The notes under the pieces: generated by a model
The model's database searches: none
The model's input: only the letters and a program-made list of their open reading frames with translations
Told to the model about the DNA's origin: nothing
Program-made: the position numbers and the translations under genes
Part shown: one piece after another, positions 40,757 to 47,028 of the stretch
Numbering within the stretch: the first letter of the stretch is position 1
Layout of the letters: each line of letters begins with the position of its first letter
Source: a virus
Virus record (IMG/VR): IMGVR_UViG_3300009413_000010
Coordinates: 1 to 51,539 of that record
Length of the DNA stretch: 51,539 nt
Strand: one strand, 5' to 3'

Positions 40757-41266
40757 TTACTTATTTACATCTATAGTGATATCAATTTCATCCGAAATTA
40801 CCGTATCAAAATTAACTTGAACATCTTTAAGTAGGTAATCTATCTGCACATCTCTACTCTCTTGTTCAAGCTCATCAGCATACAGTAATGCACAAACTTT
40901 ACGTTTTAAATTATAGCCTACAGGTTCATCTCCAATTTTAATAAACGATGATGCTACCTCCCTAATCATAAAGAGTTCTGTAATATCTATCTCAAACGTA
41001 TACTCTTTACCTTGATTTTCCTGTTTTGTAGTATAGACCACAGCTTTACCAATCTTGTCCATTAAGTCCAATGGTACGGCTAGTCCTGCAGTCATTTGTA
41101 CAGGTCGCATAGAAAATACTCGCTGTTCATCTCCTTCTCGTTCAACCATTAAAGTCAGACTATCATCTAAAAACAATGCTTCATTTCTAGATAAACTGAA
41201 CGATAATTCTTTTTCCAGTTCTTCATAATCATGTTCCTCTAAGGGAGTATTATTTTCTTCTACCAT
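40757..41266 (-). CDS. hypothetical acidic protein (169 aa)
   Basis: AAGGAGGAGTAT precedes the ATG at 41266 (MVEENNTPLEEHDYEEL). An acidic start leads into a beta-rich body and an end rich in Asp/Ile (DEIDITIDVNK). The upstream ATG at 41281 lies within the ribosome site. Function unknown. Confidence 0.6.
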   Translation of the reverse strand: MVEENNTPLEEHDYEELEKELSFSLSRNEALFLDDSLTLMVEREGDEQRVFSMRPVQMTAGLAVPLDLMDKIGKAVVYTTKQENQGKEYTFEIDITELFMIREVASSFIKIGDEPVGYNLKRKVCALLYADELEQESRDVQIDYLLKDVQVNFDTVISDEIDITIDVNK

Positions 41267-41280
41267 ATACTCCTCCTTCA

Positions 41281-41412
41281 TTACCTTTTATAAAAGGTCT
41301 CCTGTATTTGATTACAGCGGGAACATCTAATAATATCTTTAAGTATATATACTTCTAATACATTATTTGAATGACCCCTTCGTCTACATATAAATTTCTT
41401 TAACATACGCAT
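41281..41412 (-). CDS. small zinc-ribbon protein, DUF1660-like (43 aa)
   Basis: MRMLKKFICRRRGHSNNV, then CSRCNQIQETFYKR: Cys, His and a CxxC pair, as in the short phage proteins grouped as DUF1660-like. It ends in TAATG, coupling it to the next gene. GAGGAAGT upstream. Confidence 0.55.
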   Translation of the reverse strand: MRMLKKFICRRRGHSNNVLEVYILKDIIRCSRCNQIQETFYKR

Positions 41413-41414
41413 TA

Positions 41415-41594
41415 TTAAGTTACTTCCTCAGCTTCGTAGTCTTCAAGCCTTCGCAACTTCTTTTTTAGTTTAGACCACTCACGAGATTGTTTAGAATCTT
41501 TTTGAAGGGTTTTACGAAACGGCTTACTTAAGTTTTTCAGATACCGTTTAGATGTTGTTTTTCTCTCTCGACTTGACCAATTATGATTATCCAT
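41415..41594 (-). CDS. small strongly basic protein (59 aa)
   Basis: MDNHNWSSRERKTTSKRYLK, then KPFRKTLQKD; about one third Lys/Arg, with an acidic end (EDYEAEEVT). Probably nucleic-acid binding. Its start overlaps the 57-aa gene by eight bases. Confidence 0.6.
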   Translation of the reverse strand: MDNHNWSSRERKTTSKRYLKNLSKPFRKTLQKDSKQSREWSKLKKKLRRLEDYEAEEVT

Positions 41595-41760
41595 AATTCT
41601 TTTCTTTTAGTCGAAACTCTAGTAAATCAATCTTATCTTGAATGTCTATCAATTTTTGCATTACCTCCTGATGTGTTTCATGCATGAGTCTTTCAGTACT
41701 GTCTAATCTTATATTAAACTCCTGTGTATGAATCAACATCTGTTCTGTTACGCCACTCAT
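41587..41760 (-). CDS. small coiled-coil protein (57 aa)
   Basis: MSGVTEQMLIHTQEFNIRLD with a heptad helix throughout. GGAGAGAGAA precedes the ATG, and a GTATAAT-type box lies ~10 bases further up (41775). Possibly a small holin-antiholin-type or regulator protein, but no membrane segment is seen. Confidence 0.55.
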   Translation of the reverse strand: MSGVTEQMLIHTQEFNIRLDSTERLMHETHQEVMQKLIDIQDKIDLLEFRLKEKNYG

Positions 41761-41872
41761 TTCTCTCTCCTTATTATACTATTTAAAACTGACCTACTTT
41801 ATTTTTTTCGTTTTGAAACCTTCCCTGTAACTAGTTTCCACATTGGTATACTTCAGGTTCTTTTCCCTATAA

Positions 41873-42097
41873 CTACCTCTTTCTCCAGTTTAACCAATCT
41901 TTATTTGCCACAGGCTTCCCATCATTTAATACACTTTTTATCAATAATCCATTTTTAATGGCTATCTCCAAACCTATTATATGGATCATATCATTTAGGA
42001 TATCAGCAATGTGACTAACATCAAAGTCAGCACCTAGTGTATAAATCTGTCCTGTATCTGAATCCCATACTGTTAAGCTCCATATATCTATAGTCAT
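41873..42097 (-). CDS. hypothetical protein (74 aa)
   Basis: MTIDIWSLTVWDSDTGQIYT and HIADILNDMIHIIGLEI. Start overlaps the previous stop. From 41761 to 41872 I see only a GTATAAT box and no gene. Function unknown. Confidence 0.55.
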   Translation of the reverse strand: MTIDIWSLTVWDSDTGQIYTLGADFDVSHIADILNDMIHIIGLEIAIKNGLLIKSVLNDGKPVANKDWLNWRKR

Positions 42098-42339
42098 TAA
42101 AATAACTTTAATTGAACAGGTTCTTTCTCAACTACAGCTTCCCATTTCTTCCATGGCATATCGTTATACTTTAAGAGAGGTTGGCTAGAAAAATCTATAT
42201 TAGACATTACATCATAAAGTTCTTCTACAGTTTCTCTAAGTAACTTATTCTCTACTCTTAGTTCACCATTTAACTTTCTATGTTCTTCATTTGTTTGCAA
42301 CAATAAATCCATGTCTGTCCATTGCATTTCATGATCCAT
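42097..42339 (-). CDS. hypothetical coiled-coil protein (80 aa)
   Basis: AAGGAGG lies nine bases before the ATG at 42339 (MDHEMQWTDMDLLL). Residues 10-50 are a helix with heptads (HRKLNGELRVENKLLRETV). An upstream start at 42387 would run into the previous gene. Function unknown. Confidence 0.55.
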   Translation of the reverse strand: MDHEMQWTDMDLLLQTNEEHRKLNGELRVENKLLRETVEELYDVMSNIDFSSQPLLKYNDMPWKKWEAVVEKEPVQLKLF

Positions 42340-42353
42340 GCGTATTGTCCTCC

Positions 42354-42539
42354 TTATTGATAGTCTGATGCAAGACAATCCCAACATAGGGTTACTGCAT
42401 CATTCAGATTAGTGCCATTACATTCTGGACAGTGAGGTAGCTCATATTCATATTCGTCCCCAAACTTTTCGGACAACCACCTATCAACTTTAGTTGCCTC
42501 CAAAGCCTCTTCTAGAGAAACGATTTCAAAGATTGGCAT
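42354..42539 (-). CDS. small zinc-ribbon protein (61 aa)
   Basis: Helical start, then HCPECNGTNLNDAVTLCWDC: C-x2-C, twelve residues, C-x2-C. AAGGATGTGAATA precedes the ATG. Possibly a regulator. Function unknown. Confidence 0.6.
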   Translation of the reverse strand: MPIFEIVSLEEALEATKVDRWLSEKFGDEYEYELPHCPECNGTNLNDAVTLCWDCLASDYQ

Positions 42540-42566
42540 TATTCACATCCTTACATAATAAAAATT

Positions 42567-42587
42567 GAGCAGTTTAAAGACATGCTC
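42567..42587 (-). terminator. bulged hairpin, family member 5, with U-run
   Basis: Minus strand: GAGCA, bulged T, GT, loop CTTTAA, AC, TGCTC, then AATTTTTATT. The U-run after it suits an intrinsic terminator. It lies 29 bases after the stop at 42616. Confidence 0.6.
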
Positions 42588-42615
42588 AGGTCTACTTCAG
42601 TGTAGGTTTATTCTA

Positions 42616-42903
42616 TTATACTAACTTAGCTAGGTCTTTGTAAGCCCTAAGTAAGTCATAATATCGAATCTGTGTATCTTGTTCACGCTCAGTATCAGTA
42701 ATGTATACTCGCATAGAAGTAGCATTCTCTTTACGAGTAGACGCTTGGGGAGTACCCTTTGGACGCTTACCAGAATAACGAACTCGTATATCATAAGTAT
42801 TCTTATTAAGATGCTTCTTCAAACTCTTAATAAACTGATTACCCTTGAAAGTATTCTCCACCCTCAACACAAACTTCTCTTTGGATTCATTCTGTATCTG
42901 CAT
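42616..42903 (-). CDS. small basic protein (95 aa)
   Basis: AGGAGGTTACATATT precedes the ATG at 42903 (MQIQNESKEKFVLR). An upstream ATG at 42954 overlaps the promoter. Contains SGKRPKGTPQASTRKENATS, rich in Lys/Arg/Ser. Nucleic-acid binding is plausible. Promoter at 42974-42945. Confidence 0.6.
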   Translation of the reverse strand: MQIQNESKEKFVLRVENTFKGNQFIKSLKKHLNKNTYDIRVRYSGKRPKGTPQASTRKENATSMRVYITDTEREQDTQIRYYDLLRAYKDLAKLV

Positions 42904-42944
42904 AATATGTAACCTCCTAAAATGTAGCGTTTTCGCTTGATTCA

Positions 42945-42974
42945 AGTTTACCACAAAACTTGATACTTTGTCAA
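42945..42974 (-). promoter_or_regulatory. early promoter (TTGACA, 18 nt, TAAACT)
   Basis: AAATTTGACA, TAAACT at 42950-42945, then TGAATCAAGCGAAAACG. Confidence 0.75.
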
Positions 42975-42981
42975 ATTTTCT

Positions 42982-43266
42982 CTATACTACTTGAGCTATA
43001 GAGTATTCATGACCTTTCATATTCAATTTGTACAGAGTTTCTGTATTTAACATTCTATATTGTTTCTTGTGCATATCATACACAGTCATAAGTTGTTTAC
43101 TTTCAGGGTCATATCTTAGTCCTTCACCAGTAACACTTTTAGAAACTCCTAGCCTTGCTGACATGTTTCTTATATCTCCTGTGGTACGCTTTACAAAGGT
43201 CACTCCAAAAATCTTTCCTTTACTATATTTAATCATTTGAATAGCCGTTTCTTTATCTATTAGCAC
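42982..43266 (-). CDS. conserved small phage protein, GTG start (94 aa)
   Basis: AGAGGAGGAAAG sits directly before a GTG at 43266. The longer frame starts with TTG at 43344 and has no good site. GVTFVKRTTGDIRNMSARLG and YDPESKQLMTVYDMHKKQYR match a widespread family of small phage proteins, probably an SH3-like barrel. Function unknown. Confidence 0.65.
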   Translation of the reverse strand: MLIDKETAIQMIKYSKGKIFGVTFVKRTTGDIRNMSARLGVSKSVTGEGLRYDPESKQLMTVYDMHKKQYRMLNTETLYKLNMKGHEYSIAQVV

Positions 43267-43289
43267 CTTTCCTCCTCTCTCTAAACTAA

Positions 43290-43370
43290 TCACATTCCGC
43301 AAAATGCCATTGAAAACATACCTCCCACCATCAAAAATAACCAAAACTTTATTGGGTTAACTATCATCAT
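43290..43370 (-). CDS. possible 26-aa membrane peptide
   Basis: MMIVNPIKFWLFLMVGGMFS, then MAFCGM: one hydrophobic span. AAAGGAGGCACG lies ~10-15 bases upstream. It is the first frame after the promoter at 43436 and ends 24 bases before the GTG of the next gene. The wide spacing makes it uncertain. Confidence 0.4.
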   Translation of the reverse strand: MMIVNPIKFWLFLMVGGMFSMAFCGM

Positions 43371-43407
43371 AAGCGTTTCGTGCCTCCTTTTTCGTTGGAT
43401 GTTTTCA

Positions 43408-43436
43408 AGTTTAGCACAATTTTCGTTTGGACGCAA
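43408..43436 (-). promoter_or_regulatory. early promoter, first of the leftward early block (TTGCGT, 17 nt, TAAACT)
   Basis: TTGCGT at 43436-43431 and TAAACT at 43413-43408, followed by TGAAAACATCC. Divergent from the rightward promoter at 43460. Confidence 0.65.
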
Positions 43437-43447
43437 CTCGACTTTTT

Positions 43448-43470
43448 ATCTCAATATAGTATAATAAAAT
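43448..43470 (+). promoter_or_regulatory. late-type promoter for the HNH/protease cluster
   Basis: ATATAGTATAATAAAATAGG with TATAAT at 43460-43465; no TTGACA box. It matches the GTATAATA class before the late genes, so this cluster may be expressed late. Confidence 0.5.
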
Positions 43471-43483
43471 AGGAGGTATACTT

Positions 43484-43903
43484 ATGATTCGTAAACGATT
43501 TATAGCAGAGGGTGTACGACCATTTAGAACTAAATGGGATGTTCAGAAAGCCATGAAGACTAGTGAGCTAGACATCTATCCTCAGATGTTACTGAAAACT
43601 AGAGAGATGAAAGAGTACTTGAATAATAAAGTGCCTATGCAATCAGATAAACTTAAGGTACGTCTACTAAATGAAGGTTATTTGGAACCACAATGTGCTA
43701 TTTGTTTACGTGTGTTCTGGGTAGGAGAAACCATTCCGTTACAGTTAGATCACATTAATGGAAACAATGAGGATAATAGATTAAATAATCTAAGACTCTT
43801 ATGTCCTAACTGTCATGCACAGACACCTCAATACAGATTGAAAGATGAGTTTAAGGGAGAAACTTATTCCAATAAGGATAAAGAAGACTCCAATAGAGCA
43901 TAA
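43484..43903 (+). CDS. HNH endonuclease (139 aa)
   Basis: Residues ~69-115 contain CAICLRVFW, then LQLDHINGNNEDNRLNNLRL and CPNCHAQ: the HNH nuclease core with its two CxxC pairs. The N-terminal ~65 residues are helical and basic, probably DNA binding. AGGAGGTATACTT precedes the ATG. It could be a homing-type nuclease or a packaging-associated nuclease; its free-standing place in a boundary fits the first. Confidence 0.85.
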   Translation: MIRKRFIAEGVRPFRTKWDVQKAMKTSELDIYPQMLLKTREMKEYLNNKVPMQSDKLKVRLLNEGYLEPQCAICLRVFWVGETIPLQLDHINGNNEDNRLNNLRLLCPNCHAQTPQYRLKDEFKGETYSNKDKEDSNRA

Positions 43904-43953
43904 TCCATTTCAATAAGGTTCTTATCAAGTCTAAAAGTAAGGAGAAAAAAAAC

Positions 43954-44187
43954 ATGAATCCACTGGCAATTATAAACCTAGCCATAACATTTATCCAATT
44001 AAATGCGGGACAGTCGGCTGCAGCTAAAAACATTATTAAGGAAGCCCTTGATGTGGTACAATCTCTTGGAAAAGCCATGAAAGACAAAAAAATTACTATG
44101 GCTGAAAAGAAAGCATTGGTCAAAGAACTCAAAGAGTTCAGTACTGCTACAATTAAAGCATTGGACAACCTTATCATTCCCGAATAG
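43954..44187 (+). CDS. small helical protein (77 aa)
   Basis: Hydrophobic first 18 residues (NPLAIINLAITFIQLNAG), then basic amphipathic helices (AMKDKKITMAEKKALVKE). AAGGAG precedes the ATG. The N-terminus could contact membrane, but there is no clear span. It adjoins the protease gene. Function unknown. Confidence 0.6.
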   Translation: MNPLAIINLAITFIQLNAGQSAAAKNIIKEALDVVQSLGKAMKDKKITMAEKKALVKELKEFSTATIKALDNLIIPE

Positions 44188-44197
44188 GGGGCTTGAA

Positions 44198-45034
44198 ATG
44201 AGCTTAACACAACAAGAACTACACGAACGTATTTTATATCCAGTTACAAGAGTTAGGGCTGGACAAGCAGGTGGAAGTGGAGTATTAATTTATTCTGCTC
44301 CAGACCTTAAACATGAGGGTAACTTTATAAATATTGCTCTAACCTGTGAGCATGTTATAGATGGGAATATTAAAATAATTGATGAGTGGGATGCAGTATT
44401 AAAACGTCAAGTCAAGAAAGATATTCTTGAAGAAGTTACTGTAGAAGTATTTGATTATGAAGGTTCTAAAGTAGTATCTGCAAATTCGACTACAGGAAAG
44501 ATTATTGCCTATGATAAAAATCATGATGTAGCGGCTATTAGATTAAATAATCCTAGACAGATGCCTTATGTAGCAACTCTCTATCCTAAAGGCGAACTTG
44601 AGAATTTAAAGCTGTTTGATGATGTATGGGTATCTGGATGTTCATTGCTCCATGACCCATTCTCTTCTCAAGGTTCTTTAACATATCTACGAGAGATGAT
44701 TGAGCAAAAGTCCTATCTTATGACCAACGCTCCCAGTATTTTTGGTAATTCGGGGGGTGGATTGTTCCACGGTAGTGGATATTTACTTGGGTTAACTAGC
44801 CGTATCACAGCCATTCAATTAGGTTTCGGGGTAGATGTAATGACTTGGATGGGCTTTTCTACACATCCAGAACGTATCTATGAATTTATAGACCATCAGG
44901 AATTAAAGTTCCTTTACGATGATTCAGATAATTATTATTCTGCTATGGAACGTAGGGATGCTAGACGAAAGGACGCTCTTAAATCTGTTTTGTTGGAAGG
45001 GGAAGGATTATCTCCACAGTCCGAAAATGCTTAA
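44198..45034 (+). CDS. trypsin-like serine protease (278 aa)
   Basis: A complete catalytic triad is visible: H52 in LTCEHV, D110 in NHDVAAIRL and S185 in GNSGGGLF. GGSGVLI (25-31) is the usual first strand motif. No signal peptide, so it should act in the cytoplasm or in the virion. Related proteins include bacterial and phage HtrA/V8-type proteases without a PDZ domain here. The target is unknown: host protein processing, capsid maturation or defence interference are all possible. Confidence 0.85.
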   Translation: MSLTQQELHERILYPVTRVRAGQAGGSGVLIYSAPDLKHEGNFINIALTCEHVIDGNIKIIDEWDAVLKRQVKKDILEEVTVEVFDYEGSKVVSANSTTGKIIAYDKNHDVAAIRLNNPRQMPYVATLYPKGELENLKLFDDVWVSGCSLLHDPFSSQGSLTYLREMIEQKSYLMTNAPSIFGNSGGGLFHGSGYLLGLTSRITAIQLGFGVDVMTWMGFSTHPERIYEFIDHQELKFLYDDSDNYYSAMERRDARRKDALKSVLLEGEGLSPQSENA

Positions 45035-45046
45035 ACAGCAGGAAAT

Positions 45047-45526
45047 ATGTTGATGAGAGCTATAGATAGTGATTCTATTCCAAACATCCATATAAGAGAT
45101 TTTCAAAGACAGAAAGTGTATGATGCGGAAGAACAATGTATGTTCTGGCATATACATCCTCAGACATCTCAAACAAAGGCAGAACAACTAATTCATTCTG
45201 TTTCTACATGGGCAAATATTGAGAAGCCTATTCTCTATACCGGTAACAAGAAAACCATTCCAACTAGCATTAGAAGAAGGCTTGCAAAACATATTGCTTA
45301 TGCTACCCCCACTTATGTAGCCATTCCATCTAATGTAGTAAAAAGGATTCCATTTATCTGTCATGAGATGGCTCATGTAATTAATTATCAGAAAGGCCCA
45401 GCAGATCATCATGGGCCAAATTTCACTAAAACTTATTTACAACTAGTTGGAAAGTTTATTAATGAGAAAGCGAGACAAGACCTTCAAGATTCTTTTGATA
45501 GAAAGCATGTAAAATATTATAACTAA
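45047..45526 (+). CDS. small zinc metallopeptidase-like protein (159 aa)
   Basis: HEMAH at 106-110 is a zincin HExxH motif, and HHGPNF (121-126) supplies the likely third ligand. FQRQKVYDAEEQ near the N-terminus and the HGPNF-x-TYLQLV ending resemble a small metallohydrolase family known mainly from Actinobacteria (TIGR04338-like). No signal peptide. It starts 12 bases after the protease stop and ends convergently with the SET gene. Confidence 0.7.
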   Translation: MLMRAIDSDSIPNIHIRDFQRQKVYDAEEQCMFWHIHPQTSQTKAEQLIHSVSTWANIEKPILYTGNKKTIPTSIRRRLAKHIAYATPTYVAIPSNVVKRIPFICHEMAHVINYQKGPADHHGPNFTKTYLQLVGKFINEKARQDLQDSFDRKHVKYYN

Positions 45527-45879
45527 ACTATATGCTTTAATAAAACATCAATATTCCACAAAGAATACTTACAAGTTAATTCTGTATCCGTTGGAATGTG
45601 TTCTAGTGTTACCAATATTTTGACTGCTGTATTATCTATTAATAATTTATCTGTGATAAAACAGTTAGGTTTTTCATAATGATTGTAAAATCCACCTAAC
45701 GGAGTTCTTATCCATCCATTTGGAAATAACTTATGTTTAATATGTGTTATTCCAAGCTCTATTCCTTGTGGAATGTCTTTCACAGAAAACAAACCTAAAC
45801 CATGTATCGACGAATTTTTAATTTCGACTTGATTAGGTAATGGGGAGTATGGTAAGTCGATTATTATTTCTGTAGTCAT
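45523..45879 (-). CDS. SET-domain protein (118 aa)
   Basis: HGLGLF (26-31), NHYEKPNC (66-73) and ELTCKY (100-105) are the three conserved SET elements (GxG, NHxxxPN, ExxxxY). This fold transfers methyl groups from S-adenosylmethionine to lysine. Small solo SET proteins occur in other aquatic phages. No clear ribosome site is seen before the ATG; a TATAAA lies ~10 bases upstream, so it could be leaderless. Substrate unknown. Confidence 0.75.
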   Translation of the reverse strand: MTTEIIIDLPYSPLPNQVEIKNSSIHGLGLFSVKDIPQGIELGITHIKHKLFPNGWIRTPLGGFYNHYEKPNCFITDKLLIDNTAVKILVTLEHIPTDTELTCKYSLWNIDVLLKHIV

Positions 45880-45959
45880 TTGCTATTTTTATACTAAATA
45901 AGGAGTTTTTAGGCGTTTTTCCTAATTTCTACATGTTTTGCCAAAGCTAAGGCGCTCTA

Positions 45960-45981
45960 GGAAGCCCGTAGAGGGGCTTTA
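45960..45981. terminator. hairpin in the 45,880-46,050 gap
   Basis: AAGCCC-GTAGAG-GGGCTT is a six-bp stem. It is the only clear structure in the gap between ferredoxin and SET genes; no gene is seen there. Confidence 0.45.
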
Positions 45982-46050
45982 AAGATAAAAGATGACCTAT
46001 ACCATTACCCAAGAGTTTAAAAGCCCTGTTTTGAAAGGCATAATCTCCTT

Positions 46051-46344
46051 TTATTTTACAGGAACCATTTCATTTAGTGTTGCTCTTACTGTATCTTTAT
46101 CTTTTTCAAAGTAATCATAATTGAGGGGAATATAAGCTTTTTCAGCTTCGGGTACACTATCTTCAGCAAAAATTGAATTTACTGGGCATACAGGCTCACA
46201 TGCAGCACAATCTATACATTCATCAGGAGCAATGTACACCATACGGTCTACACCCTCCTCAAGGTAAATACAGTCCACTGGACAAACATCTAAACATGCT
46301 TTATCTAATACATCTACACAAGTTGAAGTAACTATATAAGTCAT
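46051..46344 (-). CDS. fdxA: 7Fe ferredoxin, FdxA type (97 aa)
   Basis: Cys 9, 17 and 53 fit a 3Fe-4S site; Cys 21, 43, 46 and 49 fit a 4Fe-4S site, with the family's C-x7-C-x3-CPVDC and CIDCAACEPVCPV spacing. Length and the acidic C-terminal half match actinobacterial-type 7Fe ferredoxins, with no phage-specific truncation. It is an electron carrier and an auxiliary metabolic gene in a virus. AAGGA precedes the ATG. Partner unknown; it may support host reductases during infection. Confidence 0.88.
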   Translation of the reverse strand: MTYIVTSTCVDVLDKACLDVCPVDCIYLEEGVDRMVYIAPDECIDCAACEPVCPVNSIFAEDSVPEAEKAYIPLNYDYFEKDKDTVRATLNEMVPVK

Positions 46345-46381
46345 AGTGTTTTAGTCCTTAAATGACTATGGAAACCGCTCA

Positions 46382-46603
46382 TTAATCATCACCAAGTTCA
46401 TTTAAATAATTCTCTTCAGAATATTTTCCACAAGAACAATTTCCACCACAACCACAACTATTATATTCTTTGTTCTCGTTCATTATGCATAGAACACAAT
46501 CACACTCACAATCACATTCTGCTCCATAATTTTCAAGACAACTACAATTTCCTGTTTCTATACAAGAACAACTAGTTAATTCAGCTTCGTATACATATAC
46601 CAT
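46382..46603 (-). CDS. Cys-rich, metallothionein-like protein (73 aa)
   Basis: Thirteen cysteines, most in CxC pairs (CSC, CSC, CDCECDC, CGC, CSC) between residues 12 and 58, with many acidic residues. This is the composition of metallothionein-like metal binders. It lies 37 bases before the ferredoxin gene, so it may store or deliver iron or another metal. It matches no named family that I recognise. Confidence 0.65.
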   Translation of the reverse strand: MVYVYEAELTSCSCIETGNCSCLENYGAECDCECDCVLCIMNENKEYNSCGCGGNCSCGKYSEENYLNELGDD

Positions 46604-46618
46604 GAATATGATCCCCCT

Positions 46619-46768
46619 TTACTCATTTTCTAGTACTTTCATACCCAAAGCTATGATTCCACCAATTGTTGCGGTTGCAAGCTCAGGTACTCCATTCATA
46701 GCGCCTATTCCAGCTAAAATTCCTAGCACAAGAATCGCTAAAAATATTTGCGGTCTTACTTTACCCAT
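46619..46768 (-). CDS. small membrane protein (49 aa)
   Basis: Two hydrophobic segments (FLAILVLGILAGIGAM and ATATIGGIIALGM) separated by NGVPEL. AAAAGATA precedes the ATG, and the stop of the 80-aa gene overlaps it by one base. Two-span proteins of this size include holins, but no lysin is seen nearby. Confidence 0.55.
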   Translation of the reverse strand: MGKVRPQIFLAILVLGILAGIGAMNGVPELATATIGGIIALGMKVLENE

Positions 46769-47010
46769 TATCTTTTCAACCCCCTATAATTTTTTAAGGC
46801 TGTGCTGTATTTCTTAATATGCTGATTACTTATGATTTTATATTCATAAGTATAGTTTCCCCACAGGTCTTGAATCCTGAACAATTTAACAGATGGAGGA
46901 AGTTTATCAAGCTCATTTGCGTATTCTATGCGATAATAATTATCTAAAGCTCTAGTATTCTCTTCCCGATGTGCCAACGCTCTTAGAAAGTTCGATATAA
47001 AACCAAACAT
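46768..47010 (-). CDS. hypothetical protein (80 aa)
   Basis: Helical start (FISNFLRALAHREENTR), then a Tyr-rich basic region. GAGGAGGTTTAT precedes the ATG. Function unknown. Confidence 0.55.
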   Translation of the reverse strand: MFGFISNFLRALAHREENTRALDNYYRIEYANELDKLPPSVKLFRIQDLWGNYTYEYKIISNQHIKKYSTALKNYRGLKR

Positions 47011-47028
47011 ATAAACCTCCTCTAGTTC

